A DNA stretch of 52,558 bases, from NCBI GenBank assembly GCA_021604105.1, contig BQIW01000025.1, positions 1 through 52,558 on the forward strand, in the 5' to 3' direction. Below the pieces are notes generated by a model. It saw nothing but the letters and a program-made list of their open reading frames with translations, ran no database searches and was not told the DNA's origin. Position numbers and translations under genes: made by a program. Every line of letters starts with the position of its first letter. Position 1 is the stretch's first letter. Below are positions 36,115-45,912 of this stretch, piece after piece. This stretch comes from Nitrospirales bacterium (GTDB taxonomy: Bacteria; Nitrospirota; Nitrospiria; Nitrospirales; UBA8639).

Positions 36115-38234
36115 AAATTCGTGAAGCCACAATCGCCGAGGCCCAACATTCGCTGGCCACCCCCAGACGAATAAGCTGGCGAGTTGCCGCAGGGCTCCGG
36201 CGCGTCCTGCTGACCGTATTGGTCCTCATTCAATCATTTGTGGCCGCTTCTTATATGACGGCCATCCTTCCCTATCATGGGGGAAATGTGCTGGAGTCGG
36301 CGATTATTGCTCTGTTTTTTGTATTATTTCTCTGGATTTCCGTTGGATTCTGGATTGGCATGTTCGGATTTATCCTCCGGTGTTTCGGCGGTGATCGATT
36401 TTCACCACTGGGACGCCATACCGCTGCAGAGTTGACCACTCAACCCCTGGCACGGACGGCCGTGGTCATGCCGATCTACCACGAACCCATACAGCGGACG
36501 TTCGGCGGGATCCGCGCAATGTATCGCTCCTTAGAACAGACAGGGCAGATTGACCATTTTGATTTTTTCATTCTATCCGACAGCCGGAACCCAGATGTGT
36601 GGTTGGCGGAACAAGCCGCCTGGCATCGGTTATGTACCGAGTTGGGAGCGGGCGGGCATCTGTTTTATCGGCGCCGGTCTCTGAACCAACATTATAAAAG
36701 TGGCAATATTGCCGACTTTCTTCGCCGCTGGGGTTCCGGCTATGAATACATGATCGTCCTTGATGCAGATAGTCTCATGGGTGGACCCACTCTGGTCACG
36801 ATGGTGCAACTCATGCAGGCTGAACCTCAAACAGGCATCCTGCAAACCAGCCCCACCTTAATCAATGCCCGTTCAATGTTTGCAAGGGTCCAGCAATTCG
36901 CCAATCATGTATACGGTCCACTGTTTACGACCGGCCTTGCCTCCCTGCAGCTTGGAGAAGCCGTCTATTGGGGCCATAACGCCATCCTTCGCACACAAGC
37001 ATTTATGAAACATGCCGGTCTGAAGCGGCTTCCTGGACCAGGACTTTTTCATGGGCCTATTCTCAGTCACGATTTTGTGGAAGCCTCATTTATGGGACGT
37101 GGGGGGTATGAAGTCTGGCTGGAACCGGAACTCTCTCACAGTTATGAAGAATCCCCTCCCACCCTTGTGGATGACCTGCAACGGGATAAACGCTGGGCCA
37201 AAGGAAATTTACAGCACATGTGGCTCATGCTGTTTGAACCCGGATTGCGGCCTGCACATCGCATGGCTTTTTTGAACGGAATTATGTCCTACCTGGCCTC
37301 TCCCTTGTGGTTAATCTTTTTGGTGTTAACAACGATTGAAGCCGCACGTTTGGTCCTGTATCCCATCAATTACTTTCCGGAACCTCATAGTCTGTTTCCC
37401 CATTGGCCTGAATGGAACCCGGAATGGGCCATCATTCTGGCCAGCAGCACATTGTTTCTGCTGTTTCTGCCAAAAATTCTGTCCGTAATCGATGTCATCC
37501 GATGTCGACGGGGCAGACAGCATGGTGGCATCATTCGACTGTTGATCAGTGTCTTCCTGGAAATAGTGGTTTCTACACTTCTGGCGCCCATTCGCATGTT
37601 GGCCCATAGCCGTTTTGTGTTGGAAGCGTTGCTCAATACATCGTTACGGTGGGCCGGCCAGAATCGGACAGATGAAACCGGCTGGTCTGCCGCCATATTA
37701 AATCAGGCCCCGGGGACACTGATTGCCGGATCCTGGGCGGCATTCGCTTTTTGGCTTGATCAGATGTTTTTTTACTGGTCGCTCCCGGTTGCAGGACCAC
37801 TCGTGTTTGCCGCACCCACCTCTGTCTTTCTCAGTCGGGTGGGACCTGGTGAACGACTGAAGCGCTGGGGATTTTTGCAAGTTCCCGAGGAACGTCATGG
37901 CTCACCATTGCTGGATGATGTCTATGCCAGAACCTACCCTCAACTAGAAACGTATACTGAACGATCTTCTCCCGCCATACAAGCTATCCTGGATCCGGTG
38001 CTGAACCAGGTACACCAAGCCATGGCTCATGCGCATCGAGGTGGCAAAAAACAGGAGATGATCCTGGCACTCCGCAAACGATGCTTTCAACATGGCCCAC
38101 AAATCCTCACGCAAAAAGAACTCTGTCACCTGGTACGCGACCGCGCCAGCTTGCAATGGCTGCATGAGCAGGCCTGGCAGGCTCCACCTGATTCCTACTG
38201 GGGCAAAGCCCTTCAGAAGCATTTTCAACACTGA
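36111..38234 (+). CDS. opgH: Glucan glucosyltransferase OpgH (MdoH)
   Basis: The 707-aa inner-membrane protein is a family-2 glycosyltransferase that polymerises glucose from UDP-glucose for periplasmic glucans. It has two N-terminal membrane segments (about residues 30-50 and 62-90), a cytoplasmic GT2 domain with VVMPIYHEP, LSDSRN (Asp157), VLDADS (Asp218/220), LSHDFVEA and the QxxRW-type motif LQRDKRWAKGN, then several C-terminal membrane segments. It is shorter than the roughly 850-aa E. coli protein, mainly at the N-terminus. It starts within the stop of the preceding small gene. Confidence 0.95.
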   Translation: MKIREATIAEAQHSLATPRRISWRVAAGLRRVLLTVLVLIQSFVAASYMTAILPYHGGNVLESAIIALFFVLFLWISVGFWIGMFGFILRCFGGDRFSPLGRHTAAELTTQPLARTAVVMPIYHEPIQRTFGGIRAMYRSLEQTGQIDHFDFFILSDSRNPDVWLAEQAAWHRLCTELGAGGHLFYRRRSLNQHYKSGNIADFLRRWGSGYEYMIVLDADSLMGGPTLVTMVQLMQAEPQTGILQTSPTLINARSMFARVQQFANHVYGPLFTTGLASLQLGEAVYWGHNAILRTQAFMKHAGLKRLPGPGLFHGPILSHDFVEASFMGRGGYEVWLEPELSHSYEESPPTLVDDLQRDKRWAKGNLQHMWLMLFEPGLRPAHRMAFLNGIMSYLASPLWLIFLVLTTIEAARLVLYPINYFPEPHSLFPHWPEWNPEWAIILASSTLFLLFLPKILSVIDVIRCRRGRQHGGIIRLLISVFLEIVVSTLLAPIRMLAHSRFVLEALLNTSLRWAGQNRTDETGWSAAILNQAPGTLIAGSWAAFAFWLDQMFFYWSLPVAGPLVFAAPTSVFLSRVGPGERLKRWGFLQVPEERHGSPLLDDVYARTYPQLETYTERSSPAIQAILDPVLNQVHQAMAHAHRGGKKQEMILALRKRCFQHGPQILTQKELCHLVRDRASLQWLHEQAWQAPPDSYWGKALQKHFQH

Positions 38235-38824
38235 ACAAATTTGGCCCGGACCTACGCATCTCTGGACTATCCCCACCATGACTGTTGCCCGTTTTCTCGT
38301 AGGTCCTCCCCTTGATTCACTTTGAGGTATACTTATCCTGATTAATAATTTTCCGTGGGTAAAGGGAACAATCGGACAATTGCGGCCGTGATCGTCAACG
38401 ATGATGGCATAATTCCAAACTAGTGGACTGCAACGAATAAATGAGTCGGGCTCAATACTGAGATGAATTGATCCTGGATTATTAACATTTTATCGTCTTA
38501 CCGAATTACACCGATTACATACTGAAGTTGGGTTTCCACTCCCTTCCGCGCCGTCCTGCCTATTCATGTCGGAATAGATGTGATGCGAACGATCACGAAA
38601 GAGGCTGTCCCAAAACTGAAAGTTTGGCTGTCAGGGCAGCCACGAAATTCTATGTCTTGCCTTGCCATCACTGGTCAATTCGTCAATGTTTCCTCCAATG
38701 CCGATTCAGGGAAGATTTGCGACGGAACCCTTTTTCAGTGGGTCTTCCGGGATAAGTATATGGTGACATCAGAAGTTCTGACGCAGGGGGAATGTGTGGT
38801 TAACAAGAAAAGCAATCTGACGAG
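38235..38824. other. 590-base region after opgH
   Basis: A plus-strand frame at 38580-38849 (89 codons) has no recognisable domain, no ribosome binding site and overlaps the 3' end of the convergent glycosyltransferase. A short frame near 38360 reads TIAAVIVNDDGI but is closed by stops. No terminator is seen. Confidence 0.3.
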
Positions 38825-39625
38825 TCATGAGGTGTGGGAATACCGATAGAGAGTTTTAATGGACTGAATCCCATCTCTCCAACCAATTTTTTTCCCCTCC
38901 GCTCTAGTTCTAGGTAAATAAGAAATCGGCACCTCTGTCACGCGCCAATTCTTCTGAGCCACTTTCAGCGTGAGCTCCAACTCCAATTCAAACCCTGATT
39001 CTTTGAGCGGGATATCGCTCAAGACTTCCTGTTTAAAAACTTTGTAACCGGTCCATACATCCGTCAACGTTAAACCCGTCGCAGCATTGGTTAACGCCGT
39101 GAAAATCTTGTTACCCAGATAAGAGACCAGTGGCCAACTCCCTTTCCATCCACCCAAAAACCTGGACCCGTAAACAACATCGGCCCGACCTGTTATCACC
39201 GGCACTAACAGACGATGATAATCTTCTGGACTATATTCCAAATCAGCGTCCTGTACGATGACAATACTTCCTCGCACATGCCGAAATCCCGTTTTCAGGG
39301 CTGCCCCCTTTCCTTGATTGTGTTGGTGAGTCAATACCCGGACTTGAGAATAATTTGTACGTGATTCATAGATTATTGCCTGACTTTCTTCGTCCTCTCT
39401 AGGCCCCTGACCAAACTGCTCGTAGAGCCATTCACGAGTTCCATCCGTGGACCCATCATCCACAATGATCAGTTCTTTTGGAATTTCCACCTTTTGCACG
39501 CGGCCGACAAGCGTCTCAATCGTTTTCCGTTCGTTGTAGACGGGAATAACAATACTCACCACCTGAGTTTTTTGCCCCAGTGTATTTTGAAGCGTCTCCA
39601 TATCTCTTTCGATCATTGCGGACAT
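38825..39625 (-). CDS. Family-2 glycosyltransferase (dolichyl-phosphate mannosyltransferase-like)
   Basis: The 266-aa protein is a GT-A-fold enzyme of the DPM1/polyprenyl-phosphate type. It has VSIVIPVYNERKTIETLV, the nucleotide-binding Asp in LIIVDDGSTDGT, NQGKGAALKTGF, the metal-binding VQDADLEYSPEDY, VYGSRFLGG and DVWTGYKVF. No membrane segment follows the catalytic domain, so it may be peripheral. Such enzymes transfer sugars to polyprenyl phosphate for surface polysaccharides. AGGAG lies close before the ATG. It stands alone, convergent with the opg operon. Confidence 0.9.
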   Translation of the reverse strand: MSAMIERDMETLQNTLGQKTQVVSIVIPVYNERKTIETLVGRVQKVEIPKELIIVDDGSTDGTREWLYEQFGQGPREDEESQAIIYESRTNYSQVRVLTHQHNQGKGAALKTGFRHVRGSIVIVQDADLEYSPEDYHRLLVPVITGRADVVYGSRFLGGWKGSWPLVSYLGNKIFTALTNAATGLTLTDVWTGYKVFKQEVLSDIPLKESGFELELELTLKVAQKNWRVTEVPISYLPRTRAEGKKIGWRDGIQSIKTLYRYSHTS

Positions 39626-40033
39626 GATCTCCTATACTCAAAAAATCTCTAGTAGCCTACCATGAACGTTGGAAAAACCCTCCTCATTTTTTGGGGAAAA
39701 TCCACTCCATAAGAAAGTCTTTGATTATTGACTAGGAAATCTCTCAATCATTTTCCATAGTGATCAATCGGAATAGACGGATAGCACCAATGTGTTAATG
39801 GAATTCTCCTCGCAATAGGGGTTTTTTACATTGTCTCAAACACCTGTCCTATCCCAACGTCTTTGTCTCATGAGCCCACTCACGCCACCCGATCCTTTGG
39901 GAAGGAGTGTCTAAAACCAGCTCAATTTCAATTTGTTATTCTGTTCAACCAATTCGGCGCTCCCCCTGCCTCGTATATGGGTTATGGAAATGAACGGGGA
40001 AATTCGAGGAGGAATGGAGAGGGCAGGATAAAC

Positions 40034-40498
40034 ATGCCAGTAGCCTCACCATGGACATTAGAAAGAATATCCAACATCGATCCTGTCACCATACTGCTCA
40101 TGGATGATTTCATGGATAATTTGGTGATCCCTGGAGATATCTTAGAACGATATGGCTATCAGGTTGTATCTGCAGAAGATGGCGAGAATGGGCTTAAACG
40201 CGTTCAACCCGAATTGATATTTATGGATGTGAACATGTCTGGACTTGATGAATTCCAAGCCTGCAAAGGACTGCGAACACAGGAGCACTTTCAGCCTACC
40301 CCGATTATTCCCTTGAGGGCGCCATCTGAAATCGCTCATCCAGACCGGATCTTTACAGCTGGCGGCTCTGAGTGTTGGTCTAAATCCAAAACCGCCACGT
40401 CATTCCAGACCAAATATCATCAATTTTTGAAAGAAAATGTAAGTTGGACTGGGTTTTACATTCACTGCAACCGGAATTCTGTTGGGATGTGCCCCTAG
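40034..40498 (+). CDS. Diverged receiver-domain protein
   Basis: The 154-aa product resembles a response regulator receiver: ILLMDDFMDN (acidic pair), GYQVVSAEDGENGLKRVQPE, LIFMDVNMSGLDEFQACKGL with the Asp (about residue 61), then TPIIPLRAPSE and FTAGGSECWSKSKTATSF. The Thr of the usual ALTA segment is Arg, the Pro after the conserved Lys is replaced, and the last 30 residues are unlike a receiver, so it may be decaying or non-canonical. The start is placed at 40034 after AGGA; the frame continues upstream. Confidence 0.6.
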   Translation: MPVASPWTLERISNIDPVTILLMDDFMDNLVIPGDILERYGYQVVSAEDGENGLKRVQPELIFMDVNMSGLDEFQACKGLRTQEHFQPTPIIPLRAPSEIAHPDRIFTAGGSECWSKSKTATSFQTKYHQFLKENVSWTGFYIHCNRNSVGMCP

Positions 40499-41714
40499 AG
40501 GCGACCTCTATTTTTCAGTGATATTTGAAATTTTCCCATTCAATACACTCCTTTATCTAAATGGATACATGCATCATCCCCAAACATACACAGTCCCACT
40601 CACATGAGAACACCCTCACTACCCTGTCCCCATTGCTCAAATCCTTGCTGGAACCCCTGATTATAGAGACCGGATTTTGACATGGCATCTAAATTGCTGT
40701 TTAATTATAAATATGGATTTTCCTTCAAAATTCTCCATTTTATGATCAATTTGAAGGGAAAATCCCACAGGAAGAGGCATTTACTAGACGCCTATTTGGC
40801 CTATCCACTTTTCACAATCTGGAGAACGTACACATGGTCACCGGTCTACGAAAAAATTCCACTTTTAATCTTTCAACTTGGGGACAACGCGGAACGGCAG
40901 GGTTGGTCGAAGAATGGGAACCCCGAATACCCATTCCTGAAGAAAAGCAACAACCCCGTCGGGGTTCGTCCATCTCAAGTCCTGACTCAAACAAACGACC
41001 CATGGAGGGAGAAGATCAGAAAAAGTAGATCTCACCTCCCTCAACCTAGACTCATTCAAATCGGTGCTTGAGGCATGCCCCCAGCCACCTCCCCGGTCCT
41101 GGCTTTGATGAACCAAGGCTTGAGCTTTCCACTCAAAGAAAAACCTTCCACCAAATTTCCTTTTCCTAAGATCTAACCATATTAATATTAATTGCCTAAA
41201 AATTTACATCTACTATAATTTTTTGATCAAAGACCAATGATGGTTTGGTGACGACGTAACTTCTGCCGCACACTTCATTCCAAACAGCAAGAGGTATCGC
41301 CTCAAACAACAAACATTCGTCCAATGGCAAAACTCCTGGCCTGGTCAGTAGCTGATCGTTTCAAGGAAATTTCAGAGATCTGCTCTGAAGAAAACAGGCT
41401 GCGGGACGATCCCTTGTCCAAGCCGAACAACCCATGCCTACCTTTCAGCGTCACCATAAAATAAATAGGCCTCCATTCGTATCTGCTCCCTAGGTTTACG
41501 TCATGTACCTCTTTCGGTACTTCCCCACGTAATACCAGTCGAAGTTTTCCAAGACTTATGGAGTAATCTCTATTCATTTTTCTCTTTAAAATTAATTACT
41601 TAGATTTCATTCAGTGTTGGCCTGCAGCAACAGCATGGCCATCGGCATCAAGGTTGCTTTTCATTGTAATCAGGAACGGGTAACAGACGACTGATTTATT
41701 AGAAAGGCAACACC
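40499..41714. other. 1.2-kb region without a recognised gene
   Basis: Overlapping frames at 40682-41071, 40710-41028 (plus) and 41302-41577 (minus) are present. The second reads fairly naturally (EAFTRRLFGLSTFHNLENVH, then VEEWEPRIPIPEEKQ) but has no start codon at its beginning. None matches a family. The region may contain degraded genes. Confidence 0.3.
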
Positions 41715-41795
41715 ATGGAAGGGATTTTACTCATCATCATCAGTTGCGTAAGTCTGTTGGGATTGGTTTCGTTGTATTGGTTATGGAGACCATAG
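41715..41795 (+). CDS. Possible 26-aa membrane peptide
   Basis: The frame reads MEGILLIIISCVSLLGLVSL and then YWLWRP before a TAG. It is a single hydrophobic helix flanked by a Glu at the front and an Arg at the end, which fits a small bitopic membrane protein. The upstream sequence has AAAGG about 8 bases before the ATG. Small subunits of respiratory oxidases have this shape, but nothing adjacent shows a partner. Confidence 0.4.
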   Translation: MEGILLIIISCVSLLGLVSLYWLWRP

Positions 41796-42058
41796 ACATG
41801 AACCCTCTTAAAGAAATCCACTCCATCCATTACCATGCCTTCCCTCACGACCTCCATGTTCCCTATTAAATCAGTCAGATGGAATGACTTATTGCTCACC
41901 TATCTTAACTGATTTTTGGTACTGGATTTTTGTCCTTCATTTGGATGTGAACATTTTATTAAGCTGATATCTTTTGTAAACAAAGAAGTCTGTGATTCTT
42001 ACTAGGCCAATTTTTTAACAAATTTTGTGGCCTACAGCTCCTAAAGGAGAAACAAAAG

Positions 42059-42274
42059 ATGGACGACACAATGACCATTAGTCGATCATGTGAAGAGGGA
42101 ATGTACCTTCTTCGGGAAGGCGATTATGTGTGGAGAGTGAACGAAGAGGGGGAGGTGGACTGTGCCGTCCTAGGGGATCCCACTGCATTCGAACTTCTTA
42201 CCTTCATTCAGAAATGGAAAACCCCATCCCGTCGGATCTTTCAAGACTATCCCTTCCAGGATTTTTCTAACTGA
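42059..42274 (+). CDS. Small hypothetical protein (71 aa)
   Basis: The ATG has AAAGGAG 9 bases upstream. The product is acidic and soluble (EEGMYLLREGDYVWRVNEEG, then FELLTFIQKWKTPSRRIF) with no recognised domain. Composition and ribosome binding site suggest a real gene. The flanking regions hold no other genes on this strand. Confidence 0.5.
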   Translation: MDDTMTISRSCEEGMYLLREGDYVWRVNEEGEVDCAVLGDPTAFELLTFIQKWKTPSRRIFQDYPFQDFSN

Positions 42275-42552
42275 CTGATAGGAATTTTTACCCTTCTCCG
42301 ATTTTCATCAACCTGCTGTTGACTGCCTGGTTCTCCGGACCATGCTGGACACTGACACCTTTTGACAAGCCCACGTGAACAACCTTGAAAGCCGAGGCCG
42401 TTCAAGATTTTTCCAATCCTGACGGCCTCGGCTACTAAGTCGACATCTCATTAAACATGCTTGGGGATCCCCCCGCAGTTCAATCATTTATATTGAGGCA
42501 GAAACCACAGACTCTGTGGAACTGAGATCCTTCACTTGCCCCTTCATCCCTT

Positions 42553-43653
42553 TTACTGAACTCGGATGGGAATATACGCCCGATTGTTCGAACCATTCAC
42601 CTCATTGATATCATTGTCCTCATCTACGATAATTCCCAGCCAGTAATTTTGTCCCGCATTCAGAAAATTGGGGATAATGACCGGAATCGTGGTGGTGAAC
42701 ACGTCGGCAGGATGGATCGAGCCAAAAGTTCCCCCACCGATACGGGTATCGCCGTAACTAATAAAGTCATTCGTTGAGACATAGATTCCGAAGGTAACGT
42801 TGGAATGAGTCTGTTTCCCATTATTTTCGATTGTAAATTCGGGCCGTACCACATTTCCTCGATTCACCCGATACCCGGGTTCCCCGGCGATCGTAATACC
42901 CGTCAACGTCCCCGTGTTGGCGCTATTCCGGACTCGTACCCGGCCATGACTGGAATACTCACCGCTGGCTCCGGTTCTTCGCCAGTGGGAAGCGGACACA
43001 TCGTTAAAGGAGGAGCTTTGCGAGCCATAAAGCACCCGCGCCCCATGTGAAGCATCTTCCCCGAAATACGTGATAGCTGATCCCCCATTGGTATGATGGT
43101 GGCGCCAGGAGTCACCCATGACATTGTATTCCCAATTGACATGCATCAGGCCAAGATAGTGCCCCGCCTCATGCACAATGACCGCATCGATGGGACGCCT
43201 TGATCCGGTATACGTAAAATTGGCGTTTTTGTTTTGTGAGGTCGTCCAGGAACGCCCGGTGGAATCCAGCACAGTATCCACTTCATCCAGTCCATAATGC
43301 CATCCGAATAACCAGTAGCAGTGGTAGCGCATGCGGGCCTCTCCTGGAGGAGAAATACTTGAAGCCCAAATTTCATTTTGTCCATTGCCACTCCCCACCC
43401 CGCCGGTTTCAGTCGTATGGTTGATCGAAAACGGCGAGGGGTTCGTATTCGTAATATTCACGCCTCGTTGAGCTGCCTGCAGGACACTCCCGGCCGGGAA
43501 ACTTCCAGTATTGATCCGCGCTGTCGTGGAGTTTCCTCCCCATCGCAATTTCTTGCCACTATCCCCATTACATTCCAGCCAGGACGCCGAAAATGCGGGA
43601 GAACTACACAACACCGCGAGAATCATGGGTACGAAAATTTTTCTCATATTCAT
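42553..43653 (-). CDS. Exported metzincin-type zinc metalloprotease
   Basis: The 366-aa product has a signal peptide (about residues 1-23), a catalytic domain with the zinc motif HEAGHYLGLMH (161-171) and a Met-turn in YNVMGDS (about 176-182), which together define a metzincin of the matrixin type. A C-terminal beta-sandwich (about 255-365; NVVRPEFTIENNGKQTHSNV, VDEDNDINEVNGSNN) looks like a CARDB-type adhesion domain. It probably degrades proteins outside the cytoplasm. Its start overlaps the stop of the upstream gene by one base (TAATG), so the pair is translationally coupled. AAGGAGG lies 10 bases upstream. Confidence 0.88.
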   Translation of the reverse strand: MNMRKIFVPMILAVLCSSPAFSASWLECNGDSGKKLRWGGNSTTARINTGSFPAGSVLQAAQRGVNITNTNPSPFSINHTTETGGVGSGNGQNEIWASSISPPGEARMRYHCYWLFGWHYGLDEVDTVLDSTGRSWTTSQNKNANFTYTGSRRPIDAVIVHEAGHYLGLMHVNWEYNVMGDSWRHHHTNGGSAITYFGEDASHGARVLYGSQSSSFNDVSASHWRRTGASGEYSSHGRVRVRNSANTGTLTGITIAGEPGYRVNRGNVVRPEFTIENNGKQTHSNVTFGIYVSTNDFISYGDTRIGGGTFGSIHPADVFTTTIPVIIPNFLNAGQNYWLGIIVDEDNDINEVNGSNNRAYIPIRVQ

Positions 43654-44615
43654 TATCGAAGTCCCTCCTTAGCATGGATGTCATAGCGCTCTTCATCGCT
43701 TCTTTTAAGTACTGCTTCATCCTTGGCCTCAAGCGCCAAGACCTCATTGTCTGGCACTTCAAACCGGTCTTTCACATTAGCCATCACTATGGGGGATCGA
43801 GGATCGCCCACCTGCTGACTCCACTCACGTATGGCATCAAAAAAGACTTCGGGAGTCAGCGGTTCTTCATAGGTTTCCATTGGAATAGCCTCTGATTCTT
43901 CCGTGACATCTTTGTGGATTGGCAGAATCTGATTACCCAGATTGACCGTCGTGATCTTTGGAGCTTCCCGCTCATAACGGGCCTGCAGTTCTTTCATGCT
44001 CTGTCGGCTCTCCCGGCTCACGCGATCGATATAGGCCTTCATATCAGGTCGTTTCAACAAGGCTTTGAACGAAGGACGTGGTATTTCCATGACATTGAGA
44101 TCGAACCGGGGTTTTCCACCAATGCGTAAAGTTTTGTGGGCTTCCACTACCGGCACTCCCCAACCATTCAACACCTGATTTTCATGTATACGAAATCTTC
44201 CTTCGACACATTCCACCAACTGACAATCGTCGATTTCTCCTCCTTTGACGAACAACACATCGGTTTGTCCAAGGGCAAACGCGGGCGCGGTCGAAACCAT
44301 GTAGACACCACCCTGTCCATCGGCCCCACCGGGAATTCGGAGGGTGACCTTTTTGTCAGGGACTTCCCCTCTCAAAACTTCCAGAACCTGATAAGTCACA
44401 AACGTATGGGGAAGACCATGGGGTTGCTCTTTCGTGGGCTCTGAGTTTCGATATTGGATATCAACAACTTGGCCGTACACAATCAAACCCGCTTCACGAA
44501 CTTTAGATTGAAGTCCGCCTTCGCCGGCATCATTTGGACTATGTCCCCATGCTGCTGAATTGATGGCCACCATGCCAATCATTATCGCTACGTTAAACAA
44601 CACATTGAGTTTCAT
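43653..44615 (-). CDS. Exported protein coupled to the metalloprotease
   Basis: The 320-aa product has a signal peptide (about residues 1-24, ending in AAWG). The N-terminal half is beta-rich (LIVYGQVVDIQYR, TYQVLEVLRGEVPDKKVTLR, then a Gly-rich GGADGQGG); the C-terminal part is charged and helical (SMKELQARYEREAPKITT, then an acidic stretch). I do not recognise the family. Coupling to the protease suggests a partner, chaperone or inhibitor. Confidence 0.8.
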   Translation of the reverse strand: MKLNVLFNVAIMIGMVAINSAAWGHSPNDAGEGGLQSKVREAGLIVYGQVVDIQYRNSEPTKEQPHGLPHTFVTYQVLEVLRGEVPDKKVTLRIPGGADGQGGVYMVSTAPAFALGQTDVLFVKGGEIDDCQLVECVEGRFRIHENQVLNGWGVPVVEAHKTLRIGGKPRFDLNVMEIPRPSFKALLKRPDMKAYIDRVSRESRQSMKELQARYEREAPKITTVNLGNQILPIHKDVTEESEAIPMETYEEPLTPEVFFDAIREWSQQVGDPRSPIVMANVKDRFEVPDNEVLALEAKDEAVLKRSDEERYDIHAKEGLR

Positions 44616-45389
44616 AGAATGCCCTTTCTATTTCATTACGTGAATACAACATTGCAGGAACCGGACGAATCAGTCGTCATTTACGGATCATCGACCACTT
44701 TGTGTGTCAGTTTCCTGCATTGCATCTGAATCTTGTGCGCTTGCTTTCTGGGCATGCACCCTCCTTGGTGAGTGAAAAGAAAAAATATTTCTGCAGCCTG
44801 CTAAAGCAACCTCAATGCCAGAATCCTCAATGAAAAAAAATCATCGTATTCATGGGAAATTTGAGTATTTTTCAATCCAAAATTTTTTCGATCGACTCCT
44901 CGTTACCGGAGAAAGCCAACACCATTAGATACGAAAGGTATCGATTCAGATACGCACACTGATTTCCAAACACGATCCCTTGCCCTATCGCCTATCGTTC
45001 GCTTATTCATTTTCATGCACCTATCAAAACAGGACCCCCTTGGCGTGAAAGACGGATGCCCAGAAACGATGCGGCAAAAACGGGATGAGCCGGCTTTAGA
45101 TCACCGAGAACACCTTACTGACCGTTAAAAGAGATTTGAATCAATACCGACGCGGGAGGGGAGCAGCATCGAAACTGTTCTACAGGTTTGGCCTTCCATA
45201 AGGGCACGATGCCGGGAGTAGTTCCCTGAAGATGAGATTGAGAAATGTCATAGGAGATTTCACAGTATTTCGAACCGATGGTATTCAGGAACAATTGGAG
45301 GGGTTAGGCATACAATTCTTATATGGAGGGGATCGGGTCAAAAACGGATCGGGAAGTCGGGCGTTGATGGATTTCCTAATGGGGTCTAG
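44616..45389. other. 770-base intergenic region
   Basis: A plus-strand frame at 45232-45453 has no family resemblance. At about 45034-45051 the plus strand has TTGG-N10-GGAT, like the elements before the coiled-coil genes, but no TGTAACA array accompanies it. Nothing else is supported. Confidence 0.3.
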
Positions 45390-45657
45390 ATGGCACTCAA
45401 TGAAAGTTCTGATTTCCTTATTCTCTCTCGCTGGGAAGACGGTAAGGGATTAATCAGGATCTCACATCTGTCGACCGGAGAGGTTTGGGTCAAAACCATT
45501 GGAAATCGAAACATCCCTAGCCACTGCCGCGGTGAAAGAAACGGAATTTGACACCAAGGTCTCGCCGGATGGTCAAATGACTCTTACTGTTGTGGAAGGG
45601 GATCGTGGAATTGGGCACTGCATTCGGAACCTGCCAGATCAAAACTTCCGCACTTAG
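45390..45657 (+). pseudogene. Possible small gene with a frameshift
   Basis: The first frame from the ATG at 45390 reads MALNESSDFLILSRWEDGKG and continues to KTIGNRN; a second frame then reads LEIETSLATAAVKETEFDTK and VSPDGQMTLTVVEGDRGIGH to a TAG at 45657. Joined, they would make a protein of about 88 residues with natural composition. A good terminator lies 120 bases downstream. No family is recognised. Confidence 0.35.
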
Positions 45658-45775
45658 CTATGGGAATCGCGGGAAAAAATGCATGAAGACGGCTCCCGTC
45701 GATGTAGACCCAAAATCGCGTGGGCCCAAGGTATTCGACAGTCGCAATTACCGTTCCGTTATCACCATAAAGAGA

Positions 45776-45810
45776 GCCCGTTCGGACAGGCCCGAACGGG
45801 CCCAATTTTT
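45776..45810 (+). terminator. Intrinsic terminator
   Basis: GCCCGTTCGG and CCGAACGGGC form a perfect 10-base stem with a 6-base loop, followed by CCAATTTTT on the plus strand. It would end a plus-strand transcript covering the possible small gene at 45390-45657. Confidence 0.75.
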
Positions 45811-45912
45811 CGTGTTGGGATCTGGTCTAGTGGATTGTTCGTGCCATTTCTTTCTCTAGTATTCCTTTCCACGATTGCCCTTGGCAATGTAGCCAACCTT
45901 GTCCTGGGCATT

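Noticed and set aside
38580-38849. 89-codon plus-strand ORF after opgH
   Set aside because: It overlaps the convergent glycosyltransferase and has no family resemblance or ribosome binding site.
41302-41577. 91-codon minus-strand ORF
   Set aside because: Only a weak ribosome binding site and no recognised motif; not distinguishable from chance.
45034-45051. A third TTGG-N10-GGAT element on the plus strand
   Set aside because: There is no TGTAACA cluster nearby and no well-supported gene downstream; a chance match is likely.
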